NCBI RefSeq assembly: GCF_021391675.1 | Contig: NZ_CP090095.1 | Location: forward strand, 1,121,501-1,185,500 | DNA: 64,000 nt | From: Neorhizobium galegae | Lineage (GTDB): Bacteria > Pseudomonadota > Alphaproteobacteria > Rhizobiales > Rhizobiaceae | Direction: 5' to 3' | Part shown: positions 33,972 to 41,914 of the stretch, one piece after another | Numbering within the stretch: position 1 is the stretch's first letter | How the letters are laid out: each line of letters starts with the position of its first letter | Position numbers and translations under genes: made by a program | Notes under the pieces: generated by a model | The model's database searches: none | Seen by the model: the letters and a program-made list of their open reading frames with translations, nothing else | Told to the model about the DNA's origin: nothing

Positions 33972-34796
33972 ATGCCATTCTCCTTTCGACCTTACCGCCG
34001 CCCCCTTGGCCTTTCCGCCATGCTCGCCGCGTCCGCGGCGCTCGGTGGCTGTCAGATCCCTTTGGTCACCGATACCAGCCGCATGAACCCGGACGTCTTC
34101 GTGCAGCAGACGGCGCCGGTCTTCAACGTTGCGCCCTATGCCGATCCGCCGTCGAACCAGCCGCCTCCGATGCCGGGCGCCATTCCGCACAAGCGCCAGC
34201 TCTATCCGTCGACTTTCCACCAGACCTATGGATTGCCGGTTTCCAATCCGGTCCACCGGGCCATGTACGGCGTCATCCGCGACGACGGCCACACGCTTCC
34301 GGCCATCCCCTATTCGCGCATCGATGCCCGTTATCTGCGCCAAGACGTCGATTACCGCACCAACGAAGCGCCGGGCACGATCGTCGTCGATACCGGGGAA
34401 CGTTTCCTCTATTTCGTGCAGCCGGGCGGCAAGGCGATCCGCTACGGCGTCGGCCTCGGCAAGGCCGGTTTCTCGTGGCAGGGCCGCGGCGTCATCCAGC
34501 GCAAGGCGGAATGGCCGCGCTGGACGCCGCCGGACGAGATGGTCGCCCGCCAGCCGGATCTGCGCAAATTTTCGGCCGCCGAGGGCGGTGCCAATCCGGG
34601 CCTCAACAATCCGCTCGGCGCCCGCGCGCTCTATATCTTCAAGGATGGCCAGGACACGCTCTACCGCGTGCACGGCACGCCGGACTGGCAGTCCGTCGGC
34701 AAGCAGACCTCGTCCGGCTGCGTGCGCATGCTCAACCAGGATGTCATCGACCTCTTCGACCGCGTTCCTTCGGGCACGCCGATCGTGGTCATCTGA
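33972..34796 (+). CDS. L,D-transpeptidase (YkuD family) lipoprotein
   Basis: 274 residues beginning MPFSFRPYRRPLGLSAM; a lipobox ALGGC (residues about 23-27) marks lipid attachment. The YkuD domain occupies about 120-274 with VDTGERFLYFVQPGGKA, RYGVGLGKAGFSW and the catalytic H...SSGCVRM (VHGTPDWQSVG, then TSSGCVRML). It forms 3-3 crosslinks in peptidoglycan or links proteins to it, from the inner face of the outer membrane or in the periplasm. A second gene of the same family follows at 35020 with closely similar domain sequence. Confidence 0.92.
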   Translation: MPFSFRPYRRPLGLSAMLAASAALGGCQIPLVTDTSRMNPDVFVQQTAPVFNVAPYADPPSNQPPPMPGAIPHKRQLYPSTFHQTYGLPVSNPVHRAMYGVIRDDGHTLPAIPYSRIDARYLRQDVDYRTNEAPGTIVVDTGERFLYFVQPGGKAIRYGVGLGKAGFSWQGRGVIQRKAEWPRWTPPDEMVARQPDLRKFSAAEGGANPGLNNPLGARALYIFKDGQDTLYRVHGTPDWQSVGKQTSSGCVRMLNQDVIDLFDRVPSGTPIVVI

Positions 34797-34824
34797 CCAC
34801 GGCAACATTCCCTTCAATGGACGG

Positions 34825-34851
34825 AAAGAGCGGCGTTGCCGCTCTTTTTTT
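34825..34851 (+). terminator. Rho-independent terminator after the first L,D-transpeptidase gene
   Basis: AAAGAGCGGC and GCCGCTCTTT pair around the 3-base loop GTT and run into a T-tract. It separates the two L,D-transpeptidase genes into independent transcripts. Confidence 0.85.
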
Positions 34852-35019
34852 ATCGTCATCTCAGGGGTTTGAACTGCCGTGTAGGTCTCGTGAATAGTTG
34901 ATTAAGGACCGCGGACCTATCTTCCAGCTCGGGGAGCGAGTCGGAACCTTTCGACCGCCCTGCCGTTAAAGAGCGATTTTGCTGTTCCCTGCGTTTACTA
35001 TCGAGCGGTCCTGCCTCAG

Positions 35020-35721
35020 ATGATCCTGAACCCTTCCTTTTCCCGCCGGAGTTTCTTGTCTCTCCTCGGCGCGGGCGCCGCCTCCACGCTTGCCGGCTGC
35101 GCCTCGTCCGTGCCGCGTCCGCTGGCCACGACGGTTGCCTTCCGTCCGGAGCCTATTGAAGGTCCGTCGTCGGAACTGGATGTCATGTACGGCACCGTCG
35201 TCGACGGCGGTTTCGTCATCCCGGCGATCCCATATCGCCAGATCAACCCGCGCTATTATCGCCAGCAGGTCGTCGATCCGACCGGCGAACGCCCCGGCAC
35301 GGTGGTGGTCGACACGGCGTCGCGCTTCCTCTACCTCGTCGAGCCCGGCGGCACTGCCATGCGCTACGGCGTCGGCATCGGCCGCGAGGGTTTCGCCTGG
35401 CAGGGCGAGGGCGTCATCCAGTGGCGCCAGAGATGGCCGAAATGGACGCCGCCGGACGAGATGGTCGCGCGCCAGCCGGAACTGACCAAGTATTCGGCAA
35501 AGAACGGCGGCATGCCGCCCGGCCTTCGGAACCCCCTCGGCGCCCGCGCGCTCTACATCTTCCAGAACGGCAAGGACACGCTCTACCGCCTGCACGGTTC
35601 GCCGGAATGGAATTCGATCGGCACCGCCGCGTCGTCGGGCTGCGTGCGGCTGATGAACCAGGATATCATCGACCTCTACGACCGCGTGCCGGAAAAAGCG
35701 CGCATCGTGGTGTGGCAGTAA
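35020..35721 (+). CDS. L,D-transpeptidase (YkuD family), second tandem copy
   Basis: 233 residues starting MILNPSFSRRSFLSLLGAGA, which reads as a Tat-like signal (RRSFL) ending in a lipobox (LAGC). The catalytic region has LHGSPEWNSIG and ASSGCVRLMNQD. The 150-residue catalytic domain is closely similar to the neighbour at 33972 (for example RYGVGIGREGFAWQGEGVIQ against RYGVGLGKAGFSWQGRGVIQ), but the N-terminal region and export signal differ. The two are diverged duplicates with separate transcription. Rhizobial polar growth relies heavily on L,D-crosslinks, which may explain the multiplicity. Confidence 0.92.
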   Translation: MILNPSFSRRSFLSLLGAGAASTLAGCASSVPRPLATTVAFRPEPIEGPSSELDVMYGTVVDGGFVIPAIPYRQINPRYYRQQVVDPTGERPGTVVVDTASRFLYLVEPGGTAMRYGVGIGREGFAWQGEGVIQWRQRWPKWTPPDEMVARQPELTKYSAKNGGMPPGLRNPLGARALYIFQNGKDTLYRLHGSPEWNSIGTAASSGCVRLMNQDIIDLYDRVPEKARIVVWQ

Positions 35722-35789
35722 TTTCTGTCACAGACAGTTGCTAGTCATCCCCGGCGCAACCTGGATCTCGCGCCGAAGGGGATTTGTGC

Positions 35790-36674
35790 ATGGTCGAGAT
35801 CGACACCGCTCTCGTGAAAAGCCTGATCGCCGCCCAGTTTCCGGATTGGGCGGGTCTCCAGGTGAGACCGGTCGCGATCGGTGGGTGGCGCAACCGCACC
35901 TTCCATCTCGGCGACACCATGTCGGTGCGTCTGCCGCGCGCCGAACGGTATGTCGCGCAGGTCGAAAAGGAGCACCGCGTCCTGCCGGCACTGGCCCCGC
36001 AACTGCCGCTTCCCATTCCCGTGCCCCTCGGGCTCGGAAGGCCGGGCGAGGGTTATCCTTGGCCTTGGTCGGTCTATCGCTGGATCGAGGGCGAGCGCTC
36101 GGGGCTGCAGAGCATAGTGAACCTGACGGAATTTGCCGAGGATCTGGCCGATTTCCTCCTGGCGCTCTGGAAAATCGACGCTTCCGATGGCCCGCCCGCC
36201 GGCCAACATAATTTTTACCGCGGCGGCGCGCTGGAAGTCTATGACGACGAGACGCGCCGCTCGATCGACGTCCTCTCTGGCGAAATCGACGTGCCGCTGA
36301 TTACCGAGATCTGGGAGAGGGCGCTCGCTTCGACCTGGGAGAACAGGCCGGTCTGGGTGCATGGCGACGTCGCTGACGGCAATCTCCTCGTCCGTGGCGG
36401 GCGGCTTTCCGCGGTGATCGATTTCGGCAGTTCCGGCACGGGCGATCCCGCCTGCGACCTCGTTATCGCGTGGACGCTGTTCGACGCACCGGCGGCCCGC
36501 GCTTTCCGCGATCGGGTCGGGCTCGATGCGCGGACCTGGGAAAGGGCGCGCGGCTGGTGCCTTTGGAAGGCGCTGATCACGGTCGCCGGCGAACCCGGCA
36601 CCAATCCGCTCGTCAAGGAAGAGCACCGTACTTGGATCGACCGGATCGTCGTGGATCATCTCGGCAGGGAATGA
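35790..36674 (+). CDS. Aminoglycoside phosphotransferase-family kinase
   Basis: 294 residues from the ATG of MVEIDTALVKSL with AAGGGG 8 bases upstream; a TTG two codons earlier is less likely. The kinase fold is recognisable: GWRNRTFHLGDTMSVRLPRA in the N-lobe, catalytic loop VHGDVADGNLL (HGDxxxxN) and the metal aspartate in VIDFGSSGTGDPA. Substrates in this family include aminoglycosides, homoserine and other small alcohols; chromosomal copies in rhizobia seldom confer resistance. No partner gene points to a substrate. Confidence 0.85.
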   Translation: MVEIDTALVKSLIAAQFPDWAGLQVRPVAIGGWRNRTFHLGDTMSVRLPRAERYVAQVEKEHRVLPALAPQLPLPIPVPLGLGRPGEGYPWPWSVYRWIEGERSGLQSIVNLTEFAEDLADFLLALWKIDASDGPPAGQHNFYRGGALEVYDDETRRSIDVLSGEIDVPLITEIWERALASTWENRPVWVHGDVADGNLLVRGGRLSAVIDFGSSGTGDPACDLVIAWTLFDAPAARAFRDRVGLDARTWERARGWCLWKALITVAGEPGTNPLVKEEHRTWIDRIVVDHLGRE

Positions 36675-36718
36675 CTGCCTCCGCCGTTGTCACTTGGCCT
36701 TGATGGCGCCCCATGCGA

Positions 36719-37204
36719 TCAAACAGATGGCAGTGTCTCTTTTTCGCTCCCCGCCTTGGTCAGCCTCTGCTTCAGCGCGATCAGTTCGTCGCGTAGCGCC
36801 ACCGCCTCTTCGACACTGCAGCCGACGGCCTTGCCGATCGCACCGGCGACGCCCGCCGCCTGGGTTTTCAGCTCCGTTCCCTTTTTCGTCAGCGAGATCC
36901 TCACCTGCCGCTCGTCGTCGCGGTCGCGCTTGCGGGCGACGAGGCCGGATTGCTCGAGCCGCTTGAGAAGAGGGGAGAGCGTGCCGGAATCGAGGCCCAG
37001 TCGATCGCCGATCGCCTTCACCGGCTGGTCGTCCTCCTCCCACAGCGCGATCATCACCAGGTATTGCGGATAGGTGAGCCCGAGCGGCTCCAGCAGCGGC
37101 TTGTAGGTGCGCGTGAAGGCGTGCGCCGCGCCGTAGATCGCAAAGCACAGCTGCGCATCGAGGCTGATCTCGAAATCTTGGCGGTCGTGCGCTTTTTTCT
37201 GCAT
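36719..37204 (-). CDS. ohrR: Organic-hydroperoxide-sensing MarR regulator
   Basis: 161 residues from MQKKAHDRQDFEISLDAQLC, where C20 is the peroxidatic cysteine and the tyrosines of YGAAHAFTRTY and LTYPQYLVMIALWEED complete the sensing site. The winged helix is at about 65-115 (VKAIGDRLGLDSGTLSPLLK, ARKRDRDDERQVRISLT). Oxidation of the cysteine by organic hydroperoxides releases DNA. It is divergent from ohr with palindromic sites between them, the standard arrangement. A 26-codon in-frame extension upstream is rejected because it runs into the promoter. Confidence 0.93.
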   Translation of the reverse strand: MQKKAHDRQDFEISLDAQLCFAIYGAAHAFTRTYKPLLEPLGLTYPQYLVMIALWEEDDQPVKAIGDRLGLDSGTLSPLLKRLEQSGLVARKRDRDDERQVRISLTKKGTELKTQAAGVAGAIGKAVGCSVEEAVALRDELIALKQRLTKAGSEKETLPSV

Positions 37205-37302
37205 GGCCGGTCCTGTCTTCACGTTCTTGTGCTCTATCTTTTTCCCGGCCCGCATTTTCGCAGGCTTGACGGCAAAATGCAATGCGCGTAATTAGATTGT
37301 GC

Positions 37303-37315
37303 GCAATTGAATTGC
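37303..37315. promoter_or_regulatory. Likely OhrR operator
   Basis: GCAATT-G-AATTGC is a perfect palindrome, and the overlapping TTGTGCGCAA adds a second. The AT-rich dyad of TGCAATT-type half-sites is what OhrR proteins bind. It lies between the divergent ohrR and ohr genes, 53 bases before the ohr ATG. Confidence 0.65.
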
Positions 37316-37367
37316 GGACAAGATTTTTAACCCAGAACCATCGTCAAAGACCAAGGGAGTTAGACTC

Positions 37368-37790
37368 ATGCCCATTCTCTATACCACCAAGGCTTCCGCC
37401 ACCGGCGGCCGCGCCGGCCATGGCGCCTCGGAAGACGGCGTTCTCGACGTCACGCTGACGGTTCCGAAGGAACTCGGCGGCGACGGTGCCCGGGGCACCA
37501 ATCCGGAACAGCTCTTTGCCACCGGTTATTCCGCCTGCTTCCTCGGTGCGCTGAAATTCGTCGCCGGCAAGGAAAAGGTAAAGATCCCGGATGACGCCAA
37601 GGTGACGGCGACTGTCGGCATCGGCCCGCGCGAAGACGGCGGCGGTTTCGGCATCGAAGTGTCCCTTCTGGTCGACATTCCGGGCATGGACAAGGCCCAG
37701 GCCGAAGACCTCGCCGCCAAGGCCCACATCGTCTGCCCCTATAGCCACGCGATGCGCACCTCGACGGAAGTGCCGGTCTCGGTCGCCTGA
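37368..37790 (+). CDS. ohr: Organic hydroperoxide resistance peroxidase
   Basis: 140 residues of OsmC/Ohr fold. The two redox cysteines are C57 (ATGYSACFLGAL) and C123 (IVCPYSHAMR), with the arginine of the ARGTNPEQL stretch completing the active site. It reduces organic hydroperoxides with lipoylated or dithiol donors in the cytosol. It is a monocistronic unit, regulated by the divergent OhrR, and ends in a strong terminator at 37836. Confidence 0.95.
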   Translation: MPILYTTKASATGGRAGHGASEDGVLDVTLTVPKELGGDGARGTNPEQLFATGYSACFLGALKFVAGKEKVKIPDDAKVTATVGIGPREDGGGFGIEVSLLVDIPGMDKAQAEDLAAKAHIVCPYSHAMRTSTEVPVSVA

Positions 37791-37835
37791 TCTACGGCAA
37801 GACCCGACCAGCGGGAGCCGCTCCGTCCGACGTTG

Positions 37836-37876
37836 AAAACCGCCCGCCTTGATCCTTGGCGGGCGGTTTTCTTTTG
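37836..37876 (+). terminator. Rho-independent terminator after ohr
   Basis: AAAACCGCCCGCC (37836-37848) pairs perfectly with GGCGGGCGGTTTT (37858-37870) around a 9-base loop, followed by CTTTTG. It is a strong, possibly bidirectional terminator. Confidence 0.9.
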
Positions 37877-38134
37877 CGCCTCCGTGATTTTGCGGGGGCG
37901 ATAACTGCCACCCGAGCGGCTGCGGCGAGCGGCCCGCGGCAGCAGTAGGCCGGCCGATTGATGGTTTGGTTGGGGTAGATGGGGAGGCAGAGGTAAGAGC
38001 TGCTTTGGGCCCTAAGCGGTCATTCTACCGCCTTTGTGAGCAGGTTTGCCAAAGATAGCTCCCTTATAAAACCAATGGCGAAATCCTCATCACAAATTCA
38101 AAGGTTTCCGCGGCAGAAGTGCCGATACCAACGT
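37877..38134. other. Gene-free stretch after the ohr terminator
   Basis: No supported ORF, repeat or site is seen here. The stretch becomes AT-richer toward the end of the carboxymuconolactone decarboxylase-like gene, whose terminator is not evident. Confidence 0.4.
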
Positions 38135-38578
38135 TTACCTTGGAAACGGGGGTTCGATAGATTGCTCCTGCTCACCAAGTGTGGGGAACCGGGCGGCAAA
38201 GACTTCCTTGGCTGCGAACAGGCCATTAAGCGCTGCAGGAAAACCGGCATAAACGGCCATTTGTATGATAGTCTCGGTAATTTCCTCCTTGGTTACACCG
38301 ACATTCAGGCCCGCTTCTATGTGAACCTTCAGTTGCGGAGTAGCGGTTCCCATCGCAGTCAGCGCCGCGATAGTGGCGATCTCACGGGCGCGCAGATCGA
38401 GGCCAGGGCGGCTGTAGATGTCGCCAAATGGAAACTCGAACACGTAGTTTGCGAAGTCGGGGGCGATGTCCCTCAGAGCGGCGATGACATTGTGGCCGGC
38501 CGCGCCGTCGATTTCAGCGAGCGCCCTCTTGCCGCGTTCCAGCCGGCTTTCGCCGGCGTTCGGGGATTGGTGCGTCAT
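38135..38578 (-). CDS. Carboxymuconolactone decarboxylase (CMD) family protein
   Basis: 147 residues from MTHQSPNAGESRL; an ATG two codons earlier (MIMTHQ) shares the same AGAGGAAAA ribosome-binding site. The CMD helix pattern is seen in LDLRAREIATIAALTAMGTA, HIEAGLNVGVTKEEITETII and MAVYAGFPAALNGLFAAKEV. There is no C-x-x-C-H motif, so it is a gamma-CMD-like enzyme and not an AhpD-type alkylhydroperoxidase. The first 65 bases overlap the end of the MerR gene on the same strand, so the two form an operon. Confidence 0.85.
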   Translation of the reverse strand: MTHQSPNAGESRLERGKRALAEIDGAAGHNVIAALRDIAPDFANYVFEFPFGDIYSRPGLDLRAREIATIAALTAMGTATPQLKVHIEAGLNVGVTKEEITETIIQMAVYAGFPAALNGLFAAKEVFAARFPTLGEQEQSIEPPFPR

Positions 38579-38942
38579 GATCATTTTTCCTCTGTTCCTT
38601 GCCGGCATATCCGGCGATCTTGGTGTCGAGGACGAGAAGGCAGGCTTGCAGTTCGGCCACATGGGCACGGACACGCTCGCGGTGCTGTTCAAGCAACGCG
38701 CTGCGCTCTGATTCCGTGCCGACGCCGCGCTCCCGTAGAGCTGCGTAGTGCAGCATTTCCCGAATAGGCATCCCGGTCGATTTGAGACGGTCGAGAAATT
38801 CCATCCAGATCAGGATTGACGCGTCGTAATCACGTTGGCCCGATTGGTCTCTGTCGGCATGAGGAAGCAACCCGATCCGCTCATAATAACGGATGGTGTA
38901 GGCTGACAGTCCTGAACGCTTTGCCAGTTCGCCAATCTTCAT
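38514..38942 (-). CDS. MerR-family transcriptional regulator
   Basis: 142 residues from MKIGELAKRSGLSAYTIRYY, the classic MerR N-terminus; nine extra in-frame codons upstream are not needed. The helix-turn-helix and wing (1-70, YERIGLLPHADR, GQRDYDASILIWMEFLDRLK) are followed by a coiled-coil dimerisation helix (about 85-120). No metal-binding cysteine cluster is seen (single C near 111), so an organic effector is likely, as in the NolA/YhdM-like members. It precedes and overlaps the CMD gene, which is presumably its target. The last 22 codons overlap the CMD gene in another frame. Confidence 0.88.
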   Translation of the reverse strand: MKIGELAKRSGLSAYTIRYYERIGLLPHADRDQSGQRDYDASILIWMEFLDRLKSTGMPIREMLHYAALRERGVGTESERSALLEQHRERVRAHVAELQACLLVLDTKIAGYAGKEQRKNDHDAPIPERRRKPAGTRQEGAR

Positions 38943-39015
38943 AAACGCCCTTCTTTCGTCACGACGCATGGGAGGCTACCGGTTAGAGCGCACTCTAAGT
39001 CAACCCACTAAAAGC

Positions 39016-39074
39016 GGTTTCGCAAAAATTCGCGAAACCGGCACTTGTTTCCCGACTTTGCGACGGTCGCAAAG
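39016..39074. repeat. Two adjacent perfect palindromes between MerR and MarR genes
   Basis: GGTTTCGC (39016-39023) and GCGAAACC (39032-39039) are inverted around 8 bases. CTTTGCGAC (39056-39064) and GTCGCAAAG (39066-39074) are inverted around a single base. Both share the GCGAAA/TTTCGC type of core. They lie between the MerR promoter side and the end of the convergent-side MarR gene. They may be a small repeat, a transcription terminator for the MarR gene without T-run, or operators. Confidence 0.55.
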
Positions 39075-39138
39075 CCCGCTTCTGGCGCAAAGCCGCCACC
39101 GCCCTTGCTTTCAGAGCGTGATCGGCTACCGCCCCGCT

Positions 39139-39597
39139 CTACCTGATCCCGCCGAGCGTCGCCCGCAGCTCTTCCGGCCCGCCCTCGCCAAGCTCCGCAT
39201 CGATCTCCCCATGCACCCGTATCCAGATCGGCAGTGCGGCGGAAAGCATGGTCATTCCGTCGTCCGTCAGGCGCAGGAGCCGGCCGCGCCGGTCCTTCGG
39301 ATCGACGGTGGTTTCGACCAGACCGCGCCGTTCCAGCACTTTCAGTGCCGCCGTCAGCGTCGTGCGGTCCATCGCGAGCAGGTTGGCGACCTGGCCCATC
39401 GGCGCCGGCTGCGGCCGGTTCAGCGACATCATCAGCGAGAACTGCCCGTTGGTGAGCCCGATCGGCTTCATCGCATTGTCGAAACGCCGGGCCAACGCCC
39501 GCGCCGCGCGCTGCACATGCAGGCAGAGGCACGTGTCGCGTACCAGCAGCGTCGTCGAAAAGGGAATCACTTCGATAGTCGGGGTGTTTGACAGCAT
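39139..39597 (-). CDS. MarR-family regulator divergent from the DUF899 gene
   Basis: 152 residues with the MarR fold: N-terminal dimer helix with two close cysteines (RDTCLCLHVQRAARALARRF), helix-turn-helix MGQVANLLAMDRTTLTAALK and wing DPKDRRGRLLRLTDDG. The CLCL cysteines at the dimer interface suggest redox or electrophile sensing. It is divergent from the DUF899-DUF1579-VOC cluster, with the palindrome GTTGATATCAAC overlapping its own 5' side, so it probably represses itself and that cluster. Confidence 0.88.
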   Translation of the reverse strand: MLSNTPTIEVIPFSTTLLVRDTCLCLHVQRAARALARRFDNAMKPIGLTNGQFSLMMSLNRPQPAPMGQVANLLAMDRTTLTAALKVLERRGLVETTVDPKDRRGRLLRLTDDGMTMLSAALPIWIRVHGEIDAELGEGGPEELRATLGGIR

Positions 39598-39608
39598 CGG
39601 AAGAGTAT

Positions 39609-39620
39609 GTTGATATCAAC
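39609..39620. promoter_or_regulatory. Perfect palindrome, likely MarR operator
   Basis: GTTGATATCAAC is a perfect 12-bp palindrome 12 bases from the MarR start and 32 bases before the DUF899 start. Its size and position are as expected for a MarR dimer controlling both divergent genes. Confidence 0.65.
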
Positions 39621-39651
39621 TTATTCTGTCAAGCATTGGAGGAGGCCTGTC

Positions 39652-40404
39652 ATGGATGTCACCGTGTCCCCGAAAAACCCTGTCGTCAGCCGCGAGGAGT
39701 GGCTCGAGGCCCGGCGCAAGCTGCTGGCCTTGGAAAAGGAAGAGACCCATCTGCGCGACAAGGTGCGCGCCGAGCGCCTGGCCATGCCCTGGGTCAAGGT
39801 CGACAAGGATTATGTGTTCGACACCCCGAAGGGCAGAAAGTCGCTCGCCGAACTGTTCGAGGGCCGCAGCCAGCTGATCGTCTACCATTTCATGCTCGGT
39901 CCGGATTGGGATGCCGGCTGCCCCGGCTGCTCGTTCCTGTCGGATCATATCGACGGCACGCTTCCGCATCTCAACAACCACGATGTCACCTTCATCGCAG
40001 TCGCCCGCGCGCCGCTCGACAAGATCGAGGCCTACAAGAGGCGCATGGGCTGGAAATTCCCCTGGGTCTCGTCCTTCGGCAGCGATTTCAACTTCGACTA
40101 TCACGTTTCCTTTTCCAGGGAGGACCTTGCCAAGGAGGCGGTGTATTATAACTTCCGTGAAGTGCCGCCGTCCGAGGCGCATGATGAACTGCCGGGCCTT
40201 TCCGCCTTCTACAGGAACGAGGCGAGCGAGGTCTTTCATACCTATTCCAGCTACGCCCGAGGCGGCGAAGAGCTGATCGGCACGCTGATGATCCTCGACC
40301 GGGCGCCGCTTGGTCGCAACGAGGACTCGACGATGAACTTCGTCAAGCGCCACGACGAATACGAACCGAAACCACAAGAGACGGCTTCATCCTGCTGCCA
40401 TTGA
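39652..40404 (+). CDS. DUF899 thioredoxin-like protein
   Basis: 250 residues from MDVTVSPKNPVVSREEW, with GGAGGAGG as ribosome-binding site. DUF899 proteins have a thioredoxin fold; here the candidate redox pair is C90-P-G-C93 in DAGCPGCSFLSDHIDGT, and HFMLGPDWD just before it is a family hallmark. The C-terminus ends in an odd SCCH. Function is unproven; a dithiol or peroxide-related activity is likely. First gene of a three-gene cluster with DUF1579 and VOC proteins. Confidence 0.88.
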   Translation: MDVTVSPKNPVVSREEWLEARRKLLALEKEETHLRDKVRAERLAMPWVKVDKDYVFDTPKGRKSLAELFEGRSQLIVYHFMLGPDWDAGCPGCSFLSDHIDGTLPHLNNHDVTFIAVARAPLDKIEAYKRRMGWKFPWVSSFGSDFNFDYHVSFSREDLAKEAVYYNFREVPPSEAHDELPGLSAFYRNEASEVFHTYSSYARGGEELIGTLMILDRAPLGRNEDSTMNFVKRHDEYEPKPQETASSCCH

Positions 40405-40445
40405 ACGGGTTCATTCTGGAGCTTCGAAAAGAGGAGGAGGAAAAG

Positions 40446-40925
40446 ATGAGCGCGATGGAAATGCCCAAACCCCAGGCCGAACACGGCTTTCTGGAAAGAA
40501 TGGTCGGCCTTTGGGAAGTGACGTCCACCAGCATGGGCCACGACGAAAAATGGGTCGAGGTCTGCCGCTCGCTGAACGGCATCTGGTTCGTCGCCGAAGG
40601 CAGCGGCGACATGCCGGATGGCGGTGGCCCCGCCACCACCATTCTCACTCTCGGCTACGATCCGGCCAAGGGCAAATATGTCGGCACCTGGCTCGGCACG
40701 ATGATGAACCATCTTTGGGTCTATGAGGGTGAGGTGTCCGAAGACGGATCGACGCTCAATCTCTATACGACCGGTCCGGATTTCGCCAACCCTGGCAAGA
40801 CAGGCGACTACCGCGAGCAGATCATCTTCACCGACGACGATCACCGGACCTTCAATTCCAGCGCGAAACAGCCGGACGGCTCCTGGAAGCAGTTCATGGA
40901 GGCCAGCTACGCCCGCAAGCGCTGA
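40446..40925 (+). CDS. DUF1579 family protein
   Basis: 159 residues from MSAMEMPKPQAEHGFLERM, with a long AGAGGAGGAGG before the ATG. The family pattern is visible: GLWEVTSTS, WFVAEGSGDM, TILTLGYDPAKGKYVGTWL, YTTGPDF and DDDHRTFNSS. DUF1579 proteins are small lipocalin-like barrels of unknown ligand. It lies between the DUF899 and VOC genes with short gaps, indicating one operon under the divergent MarR protein. Confidence 0.87.
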   Translation: MSAMEMPKPQAEHGFLERMVGLWEVTSTSMGHDEKWVEVCRSLNGIWFVAEGSGDMPDGGGPATTILTLGYDPAKGKYVGTWLGTMMNHLWVYEGEVSEDGSTLNLYTTGPDFANPGKTGDYREQIIFTDDDHRTFNSSAKQPDGSWKQFMEASYARKR

Positions 40926-40984
40926 GCCTGCGTGTGTCCAATTCAACGCGTCGGTCGACGCAGTCATTCGTAGAGGAGACGACC

Positions 40985-41797
40985 ATGTTGCAGACCGTTA
41001 CCGGGTCTCGATCCGAGACCCATGGCAAGTTCATCTGGGTCGAGCTGATGACGCCCGATACCGATGCCGGCGGAAAATTCTATTCGTCGGTGGTCGGCTG
41101 GAAGGTGAAGGAAATGAGCATGCCCGACATGCCCGCCTACTACCTGTTCGAGATGGGCGAGGGTGACAATTGCCCGGGCATCGGCGGCATGATGAACTTT
41201 CCGCCCGAACTCGAGGGCAAGATCCCGCCGAACTGGACGGGTTATGTCTCGGTCGACGATGTCGACCAGATGGCCAAGGATTTCGTCGCCAATGGCGGCC
41301 GCGTGCAGCGCGAGCCGGAGGATATTCCGGGCATCGGCCGCTTCGCGGTCGTTGCCGATCCGCATGGTGCGGTCATCTGCATCATGACGCCGCTGCCGAT
41401 GGAAAATCCGCCTCAGGAACTCGCCCCGGATGCCGTCGGCAATGTCGGCTGGCGCGAGCTTTATGCCGGAAACGGCAGGCAAGCGGTCGATTTCTACGGC
41501 AAGATGTTCGGCTGGAAGCTCGACCATGATTTCGACATGGGACCGATGGGCACCTACCACATCTTCTCCCATAACGGCCGGCAGATCGGCGGCATGATGA
41601 CCAAGCCGGCGGAAGTGCCGATGGCCTGCTGGTGCTACTATTTCATCGTTGACTCGATCGACGCCGCCATCACCCGGTTGACGGCAGGCGGCGGCAAGGT
41701 CGTCCACGGCCCGATGGAAGTCCCCGGCGGCTCCTGGATCGTCCAGGCGCTCGATCCGCAGGGCGCTTTCTTCGCGCTGACGTCCGCGAAGAAGTAA
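40985..41797 (+). CDS. Two-domain VOC family protein (glyoxalase/dioxygenase fold)
   Basis: 270 residues from MLQTVTGSRSETHGKF, made of two vicinal-oxygen-chelate modules (about 14-130, VELMTPDTDAGGKFYSSVVGW; and 145-268, WRELYAGNGRQAVDFYGKMFGW). Each ends in a strand with a possible metal ligand. Such proteins include glyoxalases and antibiotic- or electrophile-modifying enzymes. The substrate is unknown. AGAGGAG precedes the ATG. It is third in the probable DUF899-DUF1579-VOC operon. Confidence 0.87.
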   Translation: MLQTVTGSRSETHGKFIWVELMTPDTDAGGKFYSSVVGWKVKEMSMPDMPAYYLFEMGEGDNCPGIGGMMNFPPELEGKIPPNWTGYVSVDDVDQMAKDFVANGGRVQREPEDIPGIGRFAVVADPHGAVICIMTPLPMENPPQELAPDAVGNVGWRELYAGNGRQAVDFYGKMFGWKLDHDFDMGPMGTYHIFSHNGRQIGGMMTKPAEVPMACWCYYFIVDSIDAAITRLTAGGGKVVHGPMEVPGGSWIVQALDPQGAFFALTSAKK

Positions 41798-41914
41798 GCG
41801 GCACAGTCTGTTTTGGCGGGTGTTGGCCTTCATCCTGAAGGACATGCGAGGCGTTGAAAAAGACGCCCGCATGTCGCCAAAGGGTGAGGGCCTCCCCCTT
41901 TTATGTCTCGATAA

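Noticed and set aside
35790..36674. A true aminoglycoside resistance gene
   Set aside because: Only the general kinase motifs are present, with no mobile-element context; chromosomal APH-family kinases act on many other substrates.
38135..38578. AhpD-type alkylhydroperoxidase
   Set aside because: The C-x-x-C-H active-site motif is absent, so only the CMD family name is supported.
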